The translations under genes and the position numbers were made by a program. Source: Favolaschia claudopus (Eukaryota > Basidiomycota > Agaricomycetes > Agaricales > Mycenaceae). From it: DNA of 64,000 bases. Positions 21,170 to 32,436 of the stretch are shown piece after piece (the stretch's first letter is position 1; the number at the start of each line of letters is the position of its first letter). The stretch is taken from positions 124,001 to 188,000 of the forward strand of contig JAWWNJ010000066.1 in the NCBI GenBank assembly GCA_037176885.1, given 5' to 3'. The notes under the pieces were generated by a model. That model ran no database searches, had not been told where the DNA came from, and worked only from the letters and a program-made list of their open reading frames with translations.

Positions 21170-22226
21170 ATGGCTTCTTCTCCTTCCGACAAAAACGCCG
21201 AGTTCGCAAGACTCTTCAATCTTTTCGAGATGCTCGCGAACCGCAAGGCGCGCATGGCGGCGGCGGGGTCGACCTCCCTGGACGACACCTACGCGATCAC
21301 CATCCCAGCCGACCTCGAACCCGTAGTTCGCAGCCTTGCCACCGTCGTGCCTCCACGGGATATCCCCTCTACCCGTCGCCGCCGCAACACGGTGGCAGCC
21401 CTCGGCCGCCCACCATCCCTCGACGACGACAGCGACTCCGAATCCGACGAGTCGATCGCCAAGTTTCCTCTCGGCGACAAGAGCTTCATGTTTACGTTCA
21501 AGATGATGATCCACAAGTTGTACCAAGTACGTTCGCAGTATTTCGATCTGTTCATGGACGTTAGCTGACCCGTTGTAGGTGGACGAGTGGGCAACGAAGG
21601 TCCGCGAGGTGCTGGAGAAGTCGCAGATCGAATACAAGCCCTTGGCGGAGCAGGAGCTTATTCGGGTTGCCACCACCACTGCTCCTGCTGTCGAGCGCCC
21701 CGCCAACGGTCGCGTGCACTTCAAAGCGGAGGTCTCGGTCGGAGGCAGGAAGTCCCTGCCACTCGCCCCCAGCCGGACCCGCAGCCACTCCGTCGCTGCT
21801 CCCACCCGCCCTGCTGCCACCAACAACATCCGCGCCCCGCTGCAGACTCCCACCATCACCATCGCCTCCACCGAGACGCGAGCAACCAAGAAACGCTGCG
21901 TAGGTCGTCGCAAGTCCGTGAGCGGCCCTCTCTCGCCTGCAGAAGGGTGGTTCTACGACGCTGCTGTCTCCGCCGCCGAACTCCCCGAGCGCCTCCCTGC
22001 CGACCCCATCCGCGCCTTCCCCTCCTCCACCCCCACGACGGCAGGCCGCCCTCGCCCGCGCCCGCGTTACCAGTCACTCGAGACGGGGAACCGGAAAATG
22101 GGAATGGGATTCGGACCGCGCCGCATCGTTTCCGCGATTACCTCGAAAGACGCTGCTAACGCCGTCGTGGCGGCTGTCGACGCCAGCGCTTTCCGAACTG
22201 CGACTAAGCGTCGCCTTTCCCAATGA
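21170..22226 (+). CDS. Basic, disordered hypothetical protein
   Basis: One intron (donor GTACGTTC after KMMIHKLYQ, acceptor TTGTAG before VDEWATKVREVLEKSQ) gives about 333 residues. The N-terminal third is helical and charged (DKNAEFARLFNLFEMLANRK). The best candidate for a folded segment spans the splice: FPLGDKSFMFTFKMMIHKLY plus VDEWATKVREVLEKSQIEYK. The C-terminal half is rich in Arg, Ser, Thr and Pro, with RRRKS/RPRPR-type patches and phosphorylation-like sites, and ends ATKRRLSQ. No catalytic motif, signal peptide or membrane segment is visible. I do not recognise a named family. The strong TATA box and high codon GC suggest a well-expressed or inducible gene. Confidence 0.7.
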
Positions 22227-22642
22227 TTTTTAACGACTTTAAGACGTCCTCGACGACCCTGCACGATCATCATACCAACCAACATCCTATATACCATTCA
22301 ATTGCAAAGAATATCCTTACCGTGTAGCCTAGAAATCCACAATGTATACAAAATAGAAATCAGCATCTCGCATTGCGTTCATCAAATTTCCTCATCTTGC
22401 ACTTGCTTCAACCGCTCAAAGATACGACACTCCAACTGTCACCATAAAAGCAGATAATTGCAAAACATAAACTAGTACGGGGGAATACTGTCCGAGATGC
22501 GAAAATGGGAATACAACAGTACACCATACAAAGCACTTCGTCTGTGAACGAAATCGACGCCGGCGGCGAAAACTCTTCTGCGTCTCTGGCTCTGATTTAA
22601 TTTAATTCAGTGTATTTAATTCTTCTTCAGTTAAGAGGGACT
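22227..22642. other. Convergent 3' region
   Basis: Lies between the stop of the 21170 gene (plus) and the stop of the BAR-protein gene (minus). It is AT-rich, with polyadenylation-like sequence on both strands (for example AAATAGAAA near 22345). No gene is supported. Confidence 0.4.
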
Positions 22643-24034
22643 TCAGTGGTCGCGGGACTTCCTGGTATTGTGGGCATCAATTTCCCTGCGATTAGGATAC
22701 AAAGATTTGGATGCGCACCTGTATTCGCCTTCGGCGGCGACGCTGAGTTCCTCAATCTCACCCTGGAGGGAAGAGAGACTCTCGGCGGCGGTGGAGAAGT
22801 ACGTGAGCTGGGATACATTCATGATGAGATGATGATGAGGGGAAGAAGAGGAATAATTGCCTGGGCTTTGGCTAGTTCATTAAGATTCTTGATGGGCTCG
22901 GGCTGCAAGGTAAAGCGTGAATAAAGGTACAGAAGCCAATGACTCCGTGATGCGTACGTTGTCGAGCACAGTCTTCATCAGAGTTATGGCGACCTCCCTT
23001 CTCCAACGGTCAGTGTGTATACTTCCCATCATAGACAGACAACGCACGTTTTTTGGACGAGGTCGTCTTCAGCATTCTCTACTTCAATCCGGGCCTGTTC
23101 TTGCCTCGCGGGGCTGGCATTCTTCAGACTAGGGAACACGGAATTTAGGATACGAGGAACAGACAGGGGGGTTAGTAGAACCCACCCCTGCTTCGCAGCG
23201 TCCAGCTCAAGCCGGCTGACACGGACGGCCTGTCGTGCCTTGAGCGCAACGTTAATCGAGGTGGATAGAGTCTGCTGCCATGGGTGGAGGAATCCGCCTC
23301 GGATGGCGGTGTCATGGTTCACTGTGCAATGAGAGAGGGGTGAGCTTCAGGAAAGAAAGAGTGCAAGCCAAATGCATCTACGCACCTCGGGCAGAGGCAA
23401 TCTTCTCCCAGCCCTCGGCATACAGACCCAGAGCCTTCCCGAGCTTGTCCTCAGCCCCCGCAGCATTCTTAGAGATGGCGGACGCGGCGGTCGTGCTGGC
23501 GCGTCCGAGCGCGTGGGGGAGGGTCTTGTGTTGCTGGGCAGGGGGCACGACGGGCGCGGGCGCGGGGAGGTTCGTGCCCTTGAGGTTGGTCGCGGCGAAG
23601 TTGGTGATACCGTAGCCGATGGATGTGGAGAGCTCTGAGATGGACTCTTGTATTTGGACGGGGTAGTCGTAGGTTTCTGTCTCGTAGACGTTGGTTATCC
23701 TGCGTGTAAGATGCAAGAAAGTAGATTAGATGATGTTGTGGACATTCGGAGAGAAAGGAAACAACGCACTTGAGCAAGGCGATGTGAGCATCTTTGAGCG
23801 CATCGACGCGCGCCTCGAGATCCTTGTATTCTATACCATCTTTCTTCAGGAAGAGCTGGTTATGCGTTGAAGATACTTGCCTTGTGGAAGCTCTGTGATT
23901 TCTTCGGGCGCTACCGTCCCAAGACGCTCCTTAGTAGCCTGGACGCTAGAATTGAACCCCTTGGCCAGCTTGGTAGCGGAGGCGCTGAGGTTCATGCCGC
24001 TGAAGCTATTTGACAATTTGTTCCAGCCGTCCAT
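22643..24034 (-). CDS. BAR-domain protein (Gvp36-like)
   Basis: Starts MDGWNKLSNSFSGMNLSAS and continues KLAKGFNSSVQATKERLGTV, EEITELPQ, then EYKDLEARVDALKDAHIALL. The BAR-type coiled region includes YETETYDYPVQIQESISELS, SAISKNAAGAEDKLGKALGL, ALKARQAVRVSRLELDAAKQ, RIEVENAEDDLVQKT and KAQ|LTYFSTAAESLSSLQGEI. The end is EELSVAAEGEY|RKSRDH. This matches fungal Gvp36/BAR proteins, which associate with Golgi vesicles and endocytic membranes. Two of its introns (23831-23880 and 22808-22860) must use a GC donor to keep the frame; both have a CAG or AAG exon end. A 57-nt intron before the last exon (GTGCGCAT to ACCAG) gives the conserved-looking RKSRDH ending. Confidence 0.88.
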
Positions 24035-24094
24035 GGTTGGGAAAGTGTGAGGTGGAAGATGAACGTAGTTCGTGTCAAGATGTTGCTAGATGTT

Positions 24095-24113
24095 GAGCAC
24101 CGCTTTGGTGCTC
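24095..24113. repeat. Short perfect inverted repeat
   Basis: GAGCACC and GGTGCTC are separated by GCTTT, a 7-bp stem with a 5-nt loop. It lies about 60 bp upstream of the BAR-protein start, in its promoter or 5' leader. Function unknown. Confidence 0.4.
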
Positions 24114-24304
24114 ACTCAATGAATGAATTCACAGCCTCAGATTGCTGAATGTTTTTTCAGGGCATATATTTTCAGTACTGGATTGCACGAGCAATAATGC
24201 GTGCAGCAGGTATGGAATTCGACGCCTATGATATAACAGTTGGACAACAGTGGTCCGTGCACTCCGCGTCATTATAGATACGTCCTGGGCTCTTGATCTA
24301 AGTA

Positions 24305-24850
24305 TTATGACTGGGTCAAAACTATGATACAAGTCAGCAATACGACGCTCGACACTACGCCCATAATGCCAAGGTGCGGCCTTCGTGGTGGTTAGCTCAC
24401 CAAGTCCACGGTAATATAGGATGGACTCTTACTTCGTGGCTACTAAGAATGCATGCATGTTGCGTAAATCCCAATACCTGAGGACCATTGAGTCGCAATT
24501 GTGTGCAAGAGGGTAGGCAATACCCATAGTAGTATTCCCAAGCACCGGCGAAGATAGCTGCCAACGCTGCTGCGAATTGAAGAGAGGCAACTACATAACC
24601 AATGGTTCCTGAGAGTTCTGAGGGGTTATCTGAGGGGACGAGGCGAGCCCTGAGCAGAACAGACGACGAGAGCAGCGAGAGAAGCAGCGCAAGTTTGATG
24701 TGCGAAAGAAGATTGCGCTCAAGCATACAGAAATCTCGTGCTGTTGGGTAGTAACAGGGGTCATTTCGTTGAATTTTGAAGGCAGTCAAGGGACAGACCA
24801 GTGCTGCCCGTGTTTCGAATCATTTCTGGACGAGGAATCATTGAATTCAT
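24305..24850 (-). CDS. DUF202 membrane protein
   Basis: Starts MNSMIPRPEMIRNTGST. A GT-AG intron (GTCTGTCC to CCCAACAG) joins this to ARDFCMLERNLLSHIKLALL. The first hydrophobic helix LALLLSLLSSSVLLRARL is followed by a second around GYVVASLQFAAALAAIFAG and then AWEYYYG. Splicing gives GYWDLRNMHAFLVATK and then PHLGIMGVVSSVVLLTCIIV, the third helix, ending LTQS. The RDF-LERNLL-x-x-(I/V)K motif and three helices define DUF202 (YidH-like) small membrane proteins, found in bacteria and in fungal vacuolar/SPX-associated proteins; this one stands alone. The start at 24850 is preferred over an upstream in-frame ATG at 24973, because sequence before it is not family-like. It is divergent from the next gene, 134 bp away. 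Confidence 0.82.
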
Positions 24851-24984
24851 GGTGGGGGAAAACGTGTAGATAGCCTGAGCTTCATGGAACTCCGAGTCGA
24901 AGATGAGGTTAACTCCAAGAAAGGAAGCGATCAAACGCGTAAACAAAAGACCAAACAACCAGTTCGAATTCAACTTGTCACGAA

Positions 24985-26762
24985 ATGGCGTTCAAGGGCC
25001 TCAAGCGTTTCTTTTCCATCGGCAGCAAGAAGAATAAATCTACAAACAAGCGGGCGAATACCGTACCCACCACTGTATCCACTCCACTCTTGCCCATAGC
25101 AGAAACAGACGACTCGTTTACCTCAACTCAACTACTTCGCTCCGCTTCTGCACGCTACGCCGTAGTAAACGAGGTAGACTGCCACGACCTACCACCTCTG
25201 CGTCAGTATCGCCATAGATTGACCATATTCCTCGTCTAAAAACTGTACCCAGCGCATCCCATCAACCATGTATTACCTGGACCCACAACTTCTTGCGCCA
25301 GCCTCTCCAGCGCAGCTACCAGTATAAGTAGCGTATCTCGGGGAACATACAACGTCACTGTACATGGTCGCAAACGCCACGCTCACACAGAATTTCCCAA
25401 TGCAAACCGCGATCTAGACAACGAACCGCAACGGAACAACACCCAACTCCTGGGACTCCGCTCCGACCCTTCCATAACAAGCCTGCTGAGTCTATACGAT
25501 GAGCATGGCCGCCTCCCCACCCATACCTTCTCCAACTCGCCACCGAAGGAAGGGCGAGCTCAGGTCAAGCGTAATGGGTCGACCCTACGCCAGCTACTGG
25601 GAAATCCAGACAGTGTCAACTCCCGTGACGGACGCGAAGGAGACATTTCATGGGCTGAGCGCTTCTTAGGGTGAGGCCCTCATCATTCAGTTCTCTCAAA
25701 ATTCTGACCCTCGAGTATTCTAGAGAGACACAAAGCATGGTCTCAAGATCATCGACTTCTTCTTTACCACTCGACACTCCAGATACAGACGCTCACATCC
25801 CTATGACCCCATTCCAGCAGAATCTCGACGACTCTTTCCTCGCAGAGGATCTATCTTTCATGATGCAGGAAAACCCTGCCATCTCTTCACTCGAGGTCGA
25901 ACTCAGTGACATATCCCACACACCTCCCCGCCCCATCAATAATAGCCCTTACGCCGTGCCCGATCCTAAAACACCGCAGCGGGCATCTCAAGTATTTGGC
26001 TTCCTGACAACCAAGCGCCGGTCTAGAGCACCTGAAGAAGACGAGAGGTCCTTGCCTGAACTGCCTAGCGTATTCAGCTCGCCATCCGACGAAGATTCGT
26101 CACCTGCGCGAGGCCGATCGCGCTCGCACTTTTCTTCGGACAGCAGCGCCGACTCAATACAGCAGCGAGCGTCGACGCCAGCCACCCCGATAGAACCAGA
26201 TCCCCCTAGCATCGACTTGAATACGACAGTAAAAGCACCAAACGACGTGCACGTCATCATGGCACACGGGCCAACCAAAGTCATCGTCACCGCGCCGACA
26301 CCATCGTATCATCACGACCACGTCGCTCCGTCGCGTGTCCCGCGCGGCCCACGCTCTCACCATCGCCCGCGCTCGAGTCGACACGCACCCACCCGAGACT
26401 CGTTTACGACCGTCCCGACGCGCCGACACGTCTCGCGTTCTAGCTCACTTTCGATGTCCACTTCTCGGATCGAGGTGGCGGAGCCGCCGCCGCCTGTCAA
26501 ATCGACAGACAAGGGCAAGCGACGATCCATACTCTCAGTTTTTGACAAGGAGAATCTTCTCAATGCCAAACCTGAACTGCCTCGTACGCCATTGCGGACG
26601 AGTTCCATTTCGCGACCGTTCAACCGAGGACCATCGTATCGCGCCTCGCCTGCCTCGTCATCTATGGAATTGTCGTCTGTGGGAAGGGAGCTGATGGGGG
26701 ATATGAGGCAACAGCGGGCAAGGGCGAGGGAGCAGGAACGCAGGGGTAGGAGTTATATTTAG
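24985..26762 (+). CDS. Ser/Pro-rich hypothetical protein
   Basis: Three exons. MAFKGLKRFFSIGSKKNKST begins a basic N-terminus. A 5' intron (GTCAGTAT to TACCCAG) joins LPPL to PHPINHVLPGPTTSC. A second intron (GTGAGGCC to TTCTAG) joins SWAERFLG to ETQSMVSRSS. The middle carries LRSDPSITSLLSLYDEHGRL, which resembles a short linear interaction or kinase-target segment. The last exon is Ser/Pro/Arg-rich and disordered, with a SILSVFDKENLLNAKPELPR stretch and a helical C-terminus MELSSVGRELMGDMRQQRAR. Many SP/TP sites suggest cell-cycle or signalling phosphorylation, which is inference. There is no enzyme domain. I do not recognise a named orthologue. Confidence 0.75.
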
Positions 26763-26891
26763 CTGTGTTCGTGACCTTTTTATAGCGCAATGTATTCTTG
26801 TACGGTCTAAAAACATGGCTGGCGCCGTGGGTTCCGGCAACCTTGCCTTTCTTTCTCACTTCCACGCTCCTCCCCTCCCCCTCCGCTCTCG

Positions 26892-29800
26892 ATGAGCTAT
26901 AATCCCTTACTAAATGCACAGAGCCACCACCAGGTCTACCAAAATGAGGATTATGCCTTCAACCAGTCGACAGGCTATATCACACCAGTCAGACCTGTGA
27001 AGCGGACCAGCAACTGGATCAAGTTCGGTATACCTCTTGTTGTCCTCGTCATCGCAGCCGCCGTGGTGGGTGGCATCCTGGGCTCACGGAAGAGCAAGTC
27101 CTCGAGTACCGCCGCCTCTTCCGCTGCATCTGCCGCCGCCGCCGCCAGCTCTGCGAGCGCCAAACTAGCTGCGGGAATATTCCCAGTCGCGACCAATAGC
27201 GAATATCTGATACCCATATACCCCTCAGCGACCGATGCTGCGTTATTCACTACGCCCACGTTTAATTCCGCTGCGGCGGGATGGCCCAGCGACCCTTTTG
27301 CGCCTGCGACTCCCTCCGTGCTTTCTGTGCGTCCGGGTGAGTGATGATGCGTGCGGGTTGCGTGCGAGTTTTTTTTATAGCTGTGAATTTAGATCGACCG
27401 CGGTTGATTGCGCCTGCGTACAAATGGGATGCGCTCCCTTCCCTCATTGCGAAGGACCCGTATCTGGCTGCGTGGAATGACTCCATCTTCAAGAACGCAT
27501 CGCAATACGACTCGCAGCCTGCTGTGGTGTATTTTGATGAGTTCGTTCCGCGTTGCTGTGAGATTTTGAAGGGCGGATGCTGATTTTGTTGGCGATATAG
27601 CGGAGATAGTGGCATTCTCGATGTTGCGCGGCAGGTGAAGCAGCGCGTCAAGGCGTTTGGGTGAGTTGTTGATGAATATATAAGTTTGGAGGGCAGGCCC
27701 GCTGAGTGCGTGTAGATATGTTTTCAAAATGACCAACAACACGCATTGGGTGGATAGAACCTGGGAAGAGTTGCAGGTCGGTAGCTTTCATACAGGGATT
27801 GCAGATAATTGATTTTGATGAGCAGAACGCCGCTGGCAATGGGACCGATTCAACCTGGGCGGCGGCTCCTGCCGACGACCGCTGGAATTCGAATCATTTT
27901 CTGGATACGGCAGGTGGGTGATTCGGTTTTAGATGGCAAGGCTTACTGCACTAATGAATCCGACAGAGCTGTCCGCAGCGTATGGGATTGCCTATGATTG
28001 GTTCTATGATATGTGGACTGAAGACCAACGAGCGAGCATTCTGTCGACGCTGATCAAGTATGGGCTCAGTCCTGGTGTGCAGGCTTATACGAACAGTTCA
28101 ATCTTCACTGGCTGGTGGAAGAACAACATCCAAGGCAACTGGAATTGCGTCTGCAACAATGGGCTGACTATGGCGTCCCTTGCCATCCTCGGAGACGACA
28201 CCAGCGGATTTGCGAGCCAGCTGTTGGGCTTGACGGTAGATAATGCCAAACAGAACTGCGCGTTTGCAGTCTCCTCTGATGGAACTTGGAGTGAAACGAA
28301 CGATTATTGGTATTTCGGCACCACAGGACATGCTGAGATGGCCGCGTCGCTGATTTCCGCCACTGGATCCGACTACGGACTGCTCACTGTCAATCCCAAC
28401 TTCTCTAAAACAGGGATGTTCCATATGGCCGCGTCCGGGGCGACAACCCTCTTTCAATGGGGAGACAATGGGCCCAACAAGTACACGGCGACAGCGAACT
28501 CGTTGCTGCTTTATGCGACTGCCTACAACCAGCCGCAGTATGCCCTCTTCCAGCGTGACCAATTTGACGCAGCAGAGCCATGGAGGTGAGGAACTACTTT
28601 CGATATGAATTGCAGTAGTGCTGAATAGGTTCATGTAGCATGTTCTGGTACAACCCACAAACTTCGGGAGCGTTCTGGGATGGTTTGGCGTTGGATCATG
28701 TATGTCGAGGAATCGAGCTAACGAATATGTTAAATCTGATTTTAACCCAGATCTTCGACAATTCGACCGACCAATGGATGTCAATGCGTAGTAGCTGGAC
28801 AGACCCAAATGCGCTTTTTGTAGGAATCAAGGCGGGCACTCTTCAAGGTCACCAGACGCACAACGACCTTGATGTGGGCGATGTAGTAATCGATGCGTTG
28901 GGGACACGATGGGCAGGGGAACTGGGCGACGGAGATTATCGTTCTCCAGACTACTTTTCGAATGATAGTGAGTTGTTTTCTGCCATTCGATGAGTTGAGG
29001 CCAACTTTTGCGCGCAGCGCAAACCAGCAACAGGTGGCTCTATTATCGAAAAATGACCGAAGGCCAGAATACGCTGCTGGTCGGCGCAACGAATCAAGTT
29101 AGTTCCCATGCACAATAGAGCCTGATGTCTGAACTTACGAGTACTCAGAACGTCGCGGCAAATCCGACCATCAGGGCTGAGTCAAGTAACACAACTCAAG
29201 GCTCTAGCACCGTGTTCACATCCGACTCGGGCTCGACTGCATATTTTGTGACGTATGTTTGTCTTTGGATATGCTGGCTTGCATGCTGAAAGACCTGCAG
29301 AGATATGACTTCAGCGTACTTCAATGCGTAAGCCTGTTTCGGCCGACGTACTCTTGTGCTGATCTGCTACGTAGAAATTCTGTCAAACGCGGGATACGGC
29401 TTCTGAATGGGCGGAAACAAGTTCTTCTTCAGGACGAGATCACAGCGAGCGCAAGCGTGATGTGGCGCATGCATACCAATGCTACAGTCAGCACTTCTGG
29501 TACTTCTGCAACCTTGAAGATCGGGGATAAAACAATGGACGTGTCAATTTTGAATGCGCCAGATGGCGCGGTGTTCACGACCTCGAAAGCCGAGAGGATG
29601 AGCACAGATGGTGAGTTTCCGGAGTGAATCCACAGCCCTGATTCTTAGTAAATTATCATACAAGCACCACCGCCGGTTCCCGACCAGGTATGTCGAGACT
29701 AATCCGAGACTGCATCACAGAGGGCTGACCAAGGACGACAGGACAATCCGGGGGTGACTGTACTTTTGATCAGCCTGCCTGCGGGCACATACAATCTTCA

Positions 29801-29900
29801 AGTCCTGTTCAACCCGAATTGGAACGATGGTACAAGTCTCGTCACACCTCCATCGATAAACCTCGACAATTGGAGCCTCACGAGCCACGACAGCAGCTGA
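26892..29900 (+). CDS. Membrane-anchored heparinase II/III-like polysaccharide lyase
   Basis: Type II membrane protein. A cytosolic N-terminus (MSYNPLLNAQSHHQVYQNED) is followed by one transmembrane helix (FGIPLVVLVIAAAVVGGILG at about residues 45-65) and an Ala/Ser-rich stalk. The ectodomain blocks are PAYKWDALPSLIAKDPYLAA, KMTNNTHWVDRTWEELQNAA, HFLDTAELSAAYGIAYDW, GWWKNNIQGNWNCVCNNGLT, SETNDYWYFGTTGHAEMAAS, then GTLQGHQTHNDLDVGDVVID and NRWLYYRKMTEGQNTLLVGA. The helical toroid, the NNTHW and QGNWN blocks and the HNDLD His fit the heparinase II/III-like (alginate/heparin lyase) superfamily, which cleaves uronic-acid polysaccharides. At least ten short introns split the gene. Its substrate in a fungus is not established; remodelling of the fungus's own wall or extracellular polysaccharide is plausible. 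The upstream neighbour is on the same strand. Confidence 0.82.
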
Positions 29901-30239
29901 GAGGGTGACAAGAGAGTTTGGACTAAGTATGTAGTATATAGACTGGTTTTGGACATTTCTCGACTGGCCAGTAGCACATTCGTTTGACTATTCTTCTTGT
30001 ATAATCGGACCATATACATGGCTTCACTTTCCGTGGGTGTGATAGACGGTCCAGGTAGTGGGTGGCTCGGAAAATGTTGTGGGGTGTTCGGCCCGATTTG
30101 GGAGTTGCGTAAGATATAAATTGAAATCTATTTTGTGCAACCACACTTTTGTCTCGACGCCGACTCTGACGCTCCCTAAGAACAGTCCTCGCTGTTCGTC
30201 ACGATCCTTGGCCCTTCTCCTCATCTCTAACCGCCCGTA
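29901..30239. other. Spacer before MTHFR
   Basis: Short spacer between two plus-strand genes. It should contain the lyase 3' UTR and the promoter of the reductase gene (start 30240). No coding region is supported. Confidence 0.4.
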
Positions 30240-32436
30240 ATGAAAATCACTCAAAAAATCCGCCAGTCGCACAAGGAAAATAAAATATGGTGGTCGTTCG
30301 AGTACTTCCCCCCACGCACAGCGCAGGTATACAGGCCTCGTTACTCTTTCTCTGTGTCGGAACGAATCAAGTATACTCTAGGGTTTGCAAAATCTCTTAG
30401 ATCGCATAGAACGCATGCGTGCTCTTGGACCTGAATTCATCGACATCACCTGGTGCGCTCATTGGCCTTTACTAATTTGGGCGGAAAAACTCACAAAGAT
30501 GTCGCAGGAATGCGGGCGGGCGTACGTCTGATCTCACCGCAGAGATGGTAAAGACGTGCCAGGGCTTAATTGGCATCGAAACATGCATGCATCTTACATG
30601 CACCAACATGCCGATGACCAAAGTTGACGTTGCTTTGCGGGTTCGTGCCTTGGTTTTGCCTTCCTTCTCTGCTGCTCAGCTGTGATCTTGCAGGAGGCTA
30701 AAGCTTCTGGTTGTCGGAATGTGCTCGCTTTGCGCGGTGATCCTCCCGCCGGCAAAGAGGAATGGGAGGCCGTTGAAGGAGGCTTCGTTCACGGCATTGA
30801 CCTTGTGAAGCATATCCGACGGGAATACGGCGATTACTTCGACATTGCGGTCGCAGGCTTCCCGCAAAATCAGCTGCTTCCTCCAGAAGAGCGAGAGCTC
30901 GAGATGAAATACCTCAAGGACAAAATAGATGCGGGTGTTGATTTCATCTTCACTCAGATGTTCTACGATGTCGAGGTGTTCATTGCGTGGGTCAAGTCCG
31001 TGCGTGCTGCGGGCATTACGATCCCTATTGTGCCCGGCATCGCACCAATTCAGACGTGGAACGGGTTCATGCGCGCAACGAGCCTCGCGAAGACAATTAT
31101 CCCCCAGAGCTTCTTGGATGCTCTGGAGCCGCATCAGAATGATGACGAAAAAGTCAGGCAGATCGGCACCAAGCTTGTAGCAGATATGTGTAGGAGGATT
31201 CTCGATGAAGATCTTGATATTCACGGTTTACACTTCTACACCATGAACTTGGAAAAAGGTACCAAGATGCTCTTGGAGGAGCTGAATCTTGTTCCTCGAG
31301 TCGAAACTATCAAGCCTTTGCCATGGCGGCAGGTATGCGTTTTCTTCTTCCTCGTAGTCCGCCATTCCTGACGTTGGTTTGCAGTCCCTTACACCAAATA
31401 GGCGGACCGAGACGATTCGTCCCATATTCTGGGCTAATAGGACCAAGTCTTATATCTCTCGCACCGAGAATTGGGACGAGTATCCCAATGGACGGTTCGG
31501 AGACTCTCGTAGTCCTGCGTACGGCGATTTGGATGGCTATGGGGTATCGATCAAGCAGACGGTACGTTCTTCGCTGAAGCCATTGTGCCATTGCTAATGA
31601 GCGCTTCAGAAAGAGGACGCCTTCAAATTGTGGGGTGAACCACAGACGTTTGCTGAGATCGCCACGCTCTTTTCCCGGTTCTGCAAAAACGACCTGCGAG
31701 CTTTGCCGTGGTCGGATCAACTCCCTGCCAGCGAGACGTCCATAATATCATCCCAGCTAGCACGCATGAACGAATATGGCTTCATGACAATCAACTCTCA
31801 ACCTGCAGTCAACGGCGCAAAGAGTGAAGACAAAATATTCGGCTGGGGGCCAAGAAACGGTTACGTCTACCAAAAGGTGTGCAACAATTTCTCCGTTGAT
31901 GTACTTGGGTTTGACCTCATTCTTCACTCTCTAGGCATATCTAGAATTCTTCGTCAACCCGACCCTCCTTTCGCTCCTTTTGGCTCACATCGAACGCGAC
32001 CCCAACATCACATACTATGTAATCAACCAGCGAGGGGACCTACGCACTAACAGTCACTCCGACGGTCCCAACGCTGTAACATGGGGCGTCTTCCCTGGAA
32101 AGGAGATCATCCAGCCGACCATCGTTGAAGCCGTCAGCTTCATGGCGTGGAAGGTTAGTATATCCACCCACGCCACTCTCTCAAAATGCTCATCTATCAC
32201 AGGATGAAGCTTACGAGCTTGGCCAGCAATGGGCAAGGCTCTACGATGCGGGCTCTCCATCGCGCAAGGTCATCTCGGAGCTCATGGAAACCTCCTTCTT
32301 GGTCAATGTCGTACATAACGATTTCCACAACCCCGAGGCAATCTTTGAACCTTTCTTCAAAGCCGGCGCTGAGTACGCCGCCATGGATAAGAAGGACTCC
32401 GCCCAACCCCGGGTGAATGGAGTGAATGGACATTAA
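30240..32436 (+). CDS. Methylenetetrahydrofolate reductase
   Basis: FAD-dependent enzyme that reduces 5,10-methylene-THF to 5-methyl-THF, feeding methionine synthesis. Starts [15 protein letters not shown], then [13 protein letters not shown] and [10 protein letters not shown], which carries the TIM-barrel flavin pocket. Other blocks are [85 protein letters not shown] and [15 protein letters not shown]. The C-terminal half ([23 protein letters not shown]-like [66 protein letters not shown]) is the eukaryotic regulatory domain that binds S-adenosylmethionine. It ends NGVNGH. Seven or more short introns are visible. Length and domain order match the eukaryotic enzymes Met12/Met13. Residues for FAD and folate binding look intact. 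Confidence 0.95.

Noticed and set aside
21107..21913. 268-codon minus-strand frame
   Set aside because: Shadow of the GC-rich coding strand at 21170-22226; composition is Arg/Gly/Ala-rich with no domain.
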